Part shown: in pieces, positions 59,685 through 64,000 of the stretch
Layout of the letters: each line of letters begins with the position of its first letter
Position numbering within the stretch: the first letter of the stretch is position 1
Assembly (NCBI GenBank): GCA_964596345.1
Contig: CAZQSZ010000003.1
Location: forward strand, 248,001-312,000
Length of the DNA: 64,000 nucleotides
Origin: CADEDV01 sp964596345
Lineage (GTDB): Bacteria > Bacteroidota > Bacteroidia > Chitinophagales > Chitinophagaceae
Direction: 5' to 3'
Notes under the pieces: model-generated
The model's database searches: none
Told to the model about the DNA's origin: nothing
The model's input: only the letters and a program-made list of their open reading frames with translations
Program-made: the position numbers and the translations under genes

Positions 59685-61520
59685 TTGAAGCAGCTCAAAG
59701 CACTGAATAAATATTTCTGGAAATACCGGGTACGGTTAGGGGGCGGTATCCTTTTCGTTTTCCTGTCCAATTACTTCAACGTGTTATCTCCTCAGATCAC
59801 GGGGTATATTATTGATTTTGTACAACGGTCACTGAGTGTGTCGGGCTATAAGGCGCCACAGAACAAGGCCAATTATGATATACTGGTGGTAACCATTACA
59901 GAGAAGATCGAACACATGGATTACAACTGGGTTACGATCGTGGCCATCTGCGGGTTGGTGATACTGGTGCTGGCGTTGTTACGGGGTTTCTTTTTATTCC
60001 TGATGCGGCAAACGGTGATTGTGGTGAGCCGCTATATTGAATATGATCAGAAGAATGAAGTGTATAAACATTACCAGCAATTGGACAGCAGTTTTTTCAA
60101 AACACATAATACCGGCGACCTGATGAACCGGATCGCTGAAGATGTGAGCCGGGTAAGGATGTTTACCGGCCCTGCTATTATGTACCTCGCCAACCTGGTG
60201 GCCATTATTTCCCTTAGTGTTTTCTTTATGCTGAAGCGGGATGCAGAACTGACATTGTATGTGCTGGCGCCTCTACCCATTCTTGCTATCACCATCTATT
60301 ATGTCAACAATACCATCAACCGTAAAAGTGAGAAGATCCAGGAATCGCTTTCGGACCTGACCACGAATGCACAGGAATCCTATTCGGGTATCCGGGTGAT
60401 CAAATCGTTTGTGCAGGAAAAAGCCATGCTTGGTTTTTTTACAAAGAACAGCGAAGAGTACCGGAAGAATGCGATCGGGCTGGCCCGGGTGGAAGCGGTT
60501 TATTTCCCTTCTATCACGTTGCTGATCGGGTTAAGCACTTTGTTTACGATCATGATCGGCGGCTTGCACCATATTGCCAACCCGGATACTACCAGTCTCG
60601 CCACGATCGTGGAGTTTGTGATGTATGTGAATATGCTCACCTTCCCCGTTAGTGCCATCGGGTTAACGGCCAGTATGATCCAGCGGGCAGCCACTTCCCA
60701 GAAAAGGATCAATGAATTCCTGGATACCCCTTCTTCCATCAAAGAACCCGCAGTGCCCGTGGAAAAAATAGTGCAGGGGAGTATATCATTCAAAGACGTG
60801 GATTTTGTGTACGAACATACGGGGATCACGGCGTTAAAGAACTTTAACCTGGAGATCAAAAAAGGAGAGAAAGTAGCCATAGTGGGGAGAACCGGCAGCG
60901 GTAAATCAACCCTTGCGCAACTCCTGTTGCGGATGTATGACACCACGAAAGGTACCATTGAACTGGATGGAACGGATATAAAACAGCTGCACCTGAAAGC
61001 CCTCAGGGAACAGATCAGCTATGTGCCGCAGGACGTTTTTTTATTCAGCGATACGGTGGCCAATAATATCAGTTTTGGCCTGGAGGAAACAGTGATGGCA
61101 GATGTGGAAAGGGCAGCCAGGCAGGCCAGTGTTGACAAAGAGATCGCCGGTTTTTCAGAACAATACCAGACCATGATCGGGGAGAGGGGAGTAACGCTGA
61201 GCGGCGGTCAGAAACAACGAATATCTATTGCCCGGGCCCTGATCAAAGAACCCAACCTGGTGATCTTTGACGATTGCCTTAGCGCTGTGGATGCCCGGAC
61301 AGAAAAGGAGATCATCGGCAACCTGAATGACTACCTGCAGGATAAAACGGCTATCATTATCACCCACCGGATCTTTTCGCTTTTTGATTTTGACAAGATC
61401 GTGGTGCTGGAAGATGGAGAAATCGTGGAGCAGGGCACACACCAGGAATTAGTAGCCCGCAAGGGCTACTATGCCGGGTTATATGAACGGCAGCAGGAAC
61501 AGGAGCGGCAGGTGGAATAG
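59685..61520 (+). CDS. ABC exporter (fused membrane and ATP-binding domains)
   Basis: No ATG starts this frame near its beginning. TTG at 59685 gives LKQLKALNKYFWKYR, the usual start of such exporters. A GTG at 59607 would begin only 2 bases from the tRNA. About 611 residues. Six helices lie in the first 350 residues. The nucleotide-binding domain has Walker A GRTGSGKST, signature LSGGQKQR and Walker B LVIFDDCLSAVDA, where the usual catalytic Glu is Asp. MsbA/MdlB-like; the substrate is unknown. It may act as a heterodimer with a partner elsewhere. Confidence 0.88.
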   Translation: MKQLKALNKYFWKYRVRLGGGILFVFLSNYFNVLSPQITGYIIDFVQRSLSVSGYKAPQNKANYDILVVTITEKIEHMDYNWVTIVAICGLVILVLALLRGFFLFLMRQTVIVVSRYIEYDQKNEVYKHYQQLDSSFFKTHNTGDLMNRIAEDVSRVRMFTGPAIMYLANLVAIISLSVFFMLKRDAELTLYVLAPLPILAITIYYVNNTINRKSEKIQESLSDLTTNAQESYSGIRVIKSFVQEKAMLGFFTKNSEEYRKNAIGLARVEAVYFPSITLLIGLSTLFTIMIGGLHHIANPDTTSLATIVEFVMYVNMLTFPVSAIGLTASMIQRAATSQKRINEFLDTPSSIKEPAVPVEKIVQGSISFKDVDFVYEHTGITALKNFNLEIKKGEKVAIVGRTGSGKSTLAQLLLRMYDTTKGTIELDGTDIKQLHLKALREQISYVPQDVFLFSDTVANNISFGLEETVMADVERAARQASVDKEIAGFSEQYQTMIGERGVTLSGGQKQRISIARALIKEPNLVIFDDCLSAVDARTEKEIIGNLNDYLQDKTAIIITHRIFSLFDFDKIVVLEDGEIVEQGTHQELVARKGYYAGLYERQQEQERQVE

Positions 61521-61679
61521 GGATAACCTTGTATTTTTTAATAATGTAATACAAAGAAGGTTGTCCGGGCTCCCGGGCAATTCTTCAAATCGTTCCCGGA
61601 TTTGGCTGTATCAAAAACATCTATATATTTGTGACTTCCAAAACCTAAAGTAAATTTTTTAACTGCAAAATTTATAACT

Positions 61680-62117
61680 GTGGCGTACGAGAACAATGAC
61701 AAGAAAATGGAAAGTATTTACAGCAAAAGGATCAGGGCTGGTAAAAGAAGAACTTATTTTTTTGATGTAAGAGCAACCCGTGGCAATGATTATTACCTGA
61801 CGATCACCGAGAGCAGGAAGCGTTTTGATGATAACGGGTATGACCGGCACAAGGTATTTCTGTACAAAGAGGATTTCAATAAGTTTATCAAGGCATTGAC
61901 CGAGGCGGTTGATTATGTGAAGACAGAACTGATGCCGGATTTTGATTTTGATGCGTTCAACCATGATGAAACAGAAGAAGGCCAGTCAGAAGGCGGCGAA
62001 CCGGTAACAGCAGAAGCTGCTCCAACCCCTGTTGCAGAGCAGTCGGCACCAGCAGCCCCGGTGACGGAGATGACCGATAATTCCGCTGCCAGTACAGAGG
62101 AAGTAGATAAGTGGTAA
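61680..62117 (+). CDS. DUF3276 (PUR-alpha-like) nucleic-acid-binding protein
   Basis: 145 residues, GTG start at 61680. Residues 12-90 match the Bacteroidota DUF3276/PUR family: IYSKRIRAGKRRTYFFDVRATRGNDYYLTITESRKRF. The fold resembles one PUR repeat that binds single-stranded DNA or RNA. The C-terminal 45 residues are Ala/Glu-rich and disordered. It is a core Bacteroidota gene, supporting the chromosomal nature of this flank. A strong terminator follows. Confidence 0.9.
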   Translation: MAYENNDKKMESIYSKRIRAGKRRTYFFDVRATRGNDYYLTITESRKRFDDNGYDRHKVFLYKEDFNKFIKALTEAVDYVKTELMPDFDFDAFNHDETEEGQSEGGEPVTAEAAPTPVAEQSAPAAPVTEMTDNSAASTEEVDKW

Positions 62118-62142
62118 TTCAAATTATTTGATTTATACAACA

Positions 62143-62167
62143 AAAAGCCCGGTATAACCGGGCTTTT
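62143..62167. terminator. Bidirectional rho-independent terminator
   Basis: AAAAGCCCGGT (62143-62153) and ACCGGGCTTTT (62157-62167) form a perfect 11-bp stem with a 3-base loop between the convergent DUF3276 gene and the secreted protein gene. A/T flanks allow use from both sides. Confidence 0.9.
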
Positions 62168-62203
62168 ATATTTTCGTGAAAATATCTTTACATGGAAATG
62201 GGT

Positions 62204-62695
62204 TTACAGTATCAATGATCCCTCTCTGAAGCCATTTGTTTTCTGTACCACTTTTACGTACACTTTTTTTCTTGCAGAAAATGCCTGGTCCAGCTTTTCT
62301 TTAATGGATTCATACAACTGGATGGGATAGTAAACCGCAACTTTTTTGTCAGTATAATTGGCTGTTTGGGGCACTTCTTTAGGATCGGAATAGAATATTA
62401 CCTGGAATTCCCCTTTTGATTTATCAGCAGGCACCAGGCTAACCGTAATCTGCTGGTTATGTTTGTAGGTATTGACTGTGCCGTCTGCAACATTCGAAGT
62501 GCTGAAGACAGTGGTGCCGGCCCCACTGATTTCAAACTGGTGGGTTTCATCTTGTTTGGGGTTGCTGATGGTGACTAGTTTCTTGTAGTGTCTGCCATCA
62601 ATAGTGGTAACATTGGGGTCATTTTCAACGGGTTGGCCCAAAACTACCGATCCGGTTATACAAAGCAGTAAAAGAAGAGAAAAAATGTGTTTCAT
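62204..62695 (-). CDS. Secreted hypothetical protein
   Basis: 163 residues with a clear signal peptide (about 1-21, MKHIFSLLLLLCITGSVVLGQ). The rest is beta-rich: TIDGRHYKKLVTISNP, FEISGAGTTVFSTSN, ITVSLVPADKS. It ends in a region with REGSLIL. No family recognised. Divergent from the large secreted gene starting at 62965. Confidence 0.6.
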   Translation of the reverse strand: MKHIFSLLLLLCITGSVVLGQPVENDPNVTTIDGRHYKKLVTISNPKQDETHQFEISGAGTTVFSTSNVADGTVNTYKHNQQITVSLVPADKSKGEFQVIFYSDPKEVPQTANYTDKKVAVYYPIQLYESIKEKLDQAFSARKKVYVKVVQKTNGFREGSLIL

Positions 62696-62964
62696 GAATT
62701 ATGCACTTTTAGTTTCAACAAAAATAGCTGATAAAGATATGTGGGAATTAAATAGTTTTTGGCCCGTCATGCAAATAATCAGAAGGTCATTTTCAACAAA
62801 TATCCGGCGGCTTAATCTTTTTCTTTAATGTGTCCAATAAAATTCAGATTTATTTATTGTTGTGTTAACATTTTTTTTTCACGGTTTGGAAAAAAAGTTA
62901 ACTTGGACCCAATTTGGGAGATATTGCCCGAATAAATCTTAACTATTACAAAAACAAACTGTTT

Positions 62965-64000
62965 ATGCAAGAAAAATCTACGCTTTTTGCCAGGCGGGTA
63001 AAACTGTTTTGGCTGGGGTGTTTATCATTGTTATTTTCTGGTGCCTTTTCTCTCAATGCCCAGCAATATATCAATGGTAACCTCTCAACCGGTGCCACCC
63101 ACGCCGGCACCGGCACTACTGCTCCTGCCGGCACAACCTGGAGCGAATTACAAGGGACTAATACCGGATTAGGTTTTGGTGCAAATGCCACAGCAAGTTT
63201 TACACTTGCTGATGATTTTACTGTGCCTGCAGGACCTTCCTGGGCAGTTACGAAAGTTACTTTCTTTGCTTATTCAACAGGATTTGCAGGAGCTACGTCA
63301 CCCTTTGTGGACACAAGGGTGCAAATATTTAATACAGACCCTTCTGTAGGAAATCCCGCTCCAATATTTGGAGACCTGACTACGAACAGGTTTCTTGCTT
63401 CCAGTGCAGCCAATGTTTTCCGTACCAGCGGAACAACTGCTGATCAATCCAGAAGAATCTGGAGGATTGAAGCTACTGTAAATGTTGTTCTTGCCCCCGG
63501 TACCTATTGGATTGAATGGGCACATGGAAACGGTGGTTTAAGCAATTTCACCCCTCCCAGTACAGTAGCTGGCCAAGCCACACCTCCCGGTGGTAACTCC
63601 AAACAGAGAAACTATGCCGGCGGTCTGCCCGGTACATGGACTAATATCATTGATGCTGGTGGCGGCGGTGCTCAGGATCAATATTTCATAATTGATTATG
63701 CTACTGGACCTTGTTCTGGAACTCCTGCACCAGGTAATACTATATCCACCGCAACTTCTGTTTGTCCCGGATCAAGCTTTACCTTAACGTTACAGAATTC
63801 AACCTCTGGCTCAGGTGTAACTTACCAATGGCAATCATCACCTGATGGTACAGCCTGGACCAATATAACCGGTGCAACCAACTCAAGCTATTCCACTACT
63901 CATGGTGCTACCACCCAATACCGCTGCCAGGTAACCTGTTCTGGAAACACAGGTATTTCAACTCCTGTAACAGTTGGACTGACACCACCATCAGGATGTT
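62965..64000 (+). CDS. Large secreted protein, start only (cut by window end)
   Basis: ATG at 62965. The frame is open to the last base, about 345 codons. Signal peptide about 1-33, ending FSLNAQ. The first 240 residues form one beta-rich domain (DDFTVPAGPSWAVTKVTFFAYST and GTYWIEWAHGNGG). A Cys/Ser/Thr-rich Ig-like repeat then begins (SVCPGSSFTLTL, VTYQWQSSPDGTAWTNI, YRCQVTCSGN). Such proteins in this phylum usually end in a type IX secretion domain, but the C-terminus is outside the window. Confidence 0.85.
   Translation, partial: MQEKSTLFARRVKLFWLGCLSLLFSGAFSLNAQQYINGNLSTGATHAGTGTTAPAGTTWSELQGTNTGLGFGANATASFTLADDFTVPAGPSWAVTKVTFFAYSTGFAGATSPFVDTRVQIFNTDPSVGNPAPIFGDLTTNRFLASSAANVFRTSGTTADQSRRIWRIEATVNVVLAPGTYWIEWAHGNGGLSNFTPPSTVAGQATPPGGNSKQRNYAGGLPGTWTNIIDAGGGGAQDQYFIIDYATGPCSGTPAPGNTISTATSVCPGSSFTLTLQNSTSGSGVTYQWQSSPDGTAWTNITGATNSSYSTTHGATTQYRCQVTCSGNTGISTPVTVGLTPPSGC

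Overview
The window looks like a chromosome segment of a Bacteroidota bacterium, most likely Chitinophagaceae or a close relative. The evidence is a PorW/SprE-type gliding and type IX secretion gene, bactofilin, DUF3276, a BACON-domain lipoprotein, RteC, a Bacteroidota-type tyrosine integrase, and TAnnTTTG-like promoter elements. By eye, both chromosomal flanks are clearly richer in G+C than the middle of the window.

Left chromosomal flank (1-15486): a partial PorW/SprE gene is divergent from a short cell-envelope cluster (truncated M23-like membrane protein, bactofilin, AtpZ, a four-helix membrane protein, SprT). GNAT and pdxH follow. A four-subunit 2-oxoacid:ferredoxin oxidoreductase on the minus strand is divergent from a hoxEFUYH NAD-linked NiFe hydrogenase operon, with its maturation protease convergent at the end. 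An FNR-like box lies in the shared control region, suggesting anaerobic control of both.

Integrated element (about 15487-59535, 44 kb): it is bounded by a 17-bp direct repeat that is the 3' end of tRNA-Ser(UGA). The integrase lies next to the intact tRNA. The host terminator of the tRNA is stranded at the far end, and the element supplies a new terminator and a CCA triplet. RteC, an excisionase-like HTH protein, a replication-initiator-like protein and a DnaC-like ATPase mark it as an integrative element. I found no relaxase or conjugation genes. Its left third is defence-rich: a small cassette of a coat-like protein, a YkuD-like lysin and two holin-like peptides; YegP; a hairpin-dense non-coding stretch of about 1.1 kb lying between two near-identical 66-bp repeats; a helicase plus PD-(D/E)XK nuclease pair; an AAA ATPase plus subtilase pair; and a type III CBASS operon (CD-NTase, HORMA, TRIP13) with a two-helix NUDIX effector and a second, membrane-anchored nucleotidyltransferase. 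The two defence promoter regions share a GTATTT/AAATAC palindrome.

The right part of the element (34.7-57.9 kb) is AT-rich cargo: secreted and membrane proteins, DoxX-like paralogues, an ABC transporter, two paralogous ECF sigma/membrane-protein pairs, an AraC regulator, and two beta-lactamases of unrelated classes (class A and metallo B1).

Right chromosomal flank (59517-64000): tRNA-Ser, an ABC exporter, a DUF3276 PUR-alpha-like protein, a small secreted protein and the start of a large secreted protein. All calls are from reading the sequence. No database search was run.
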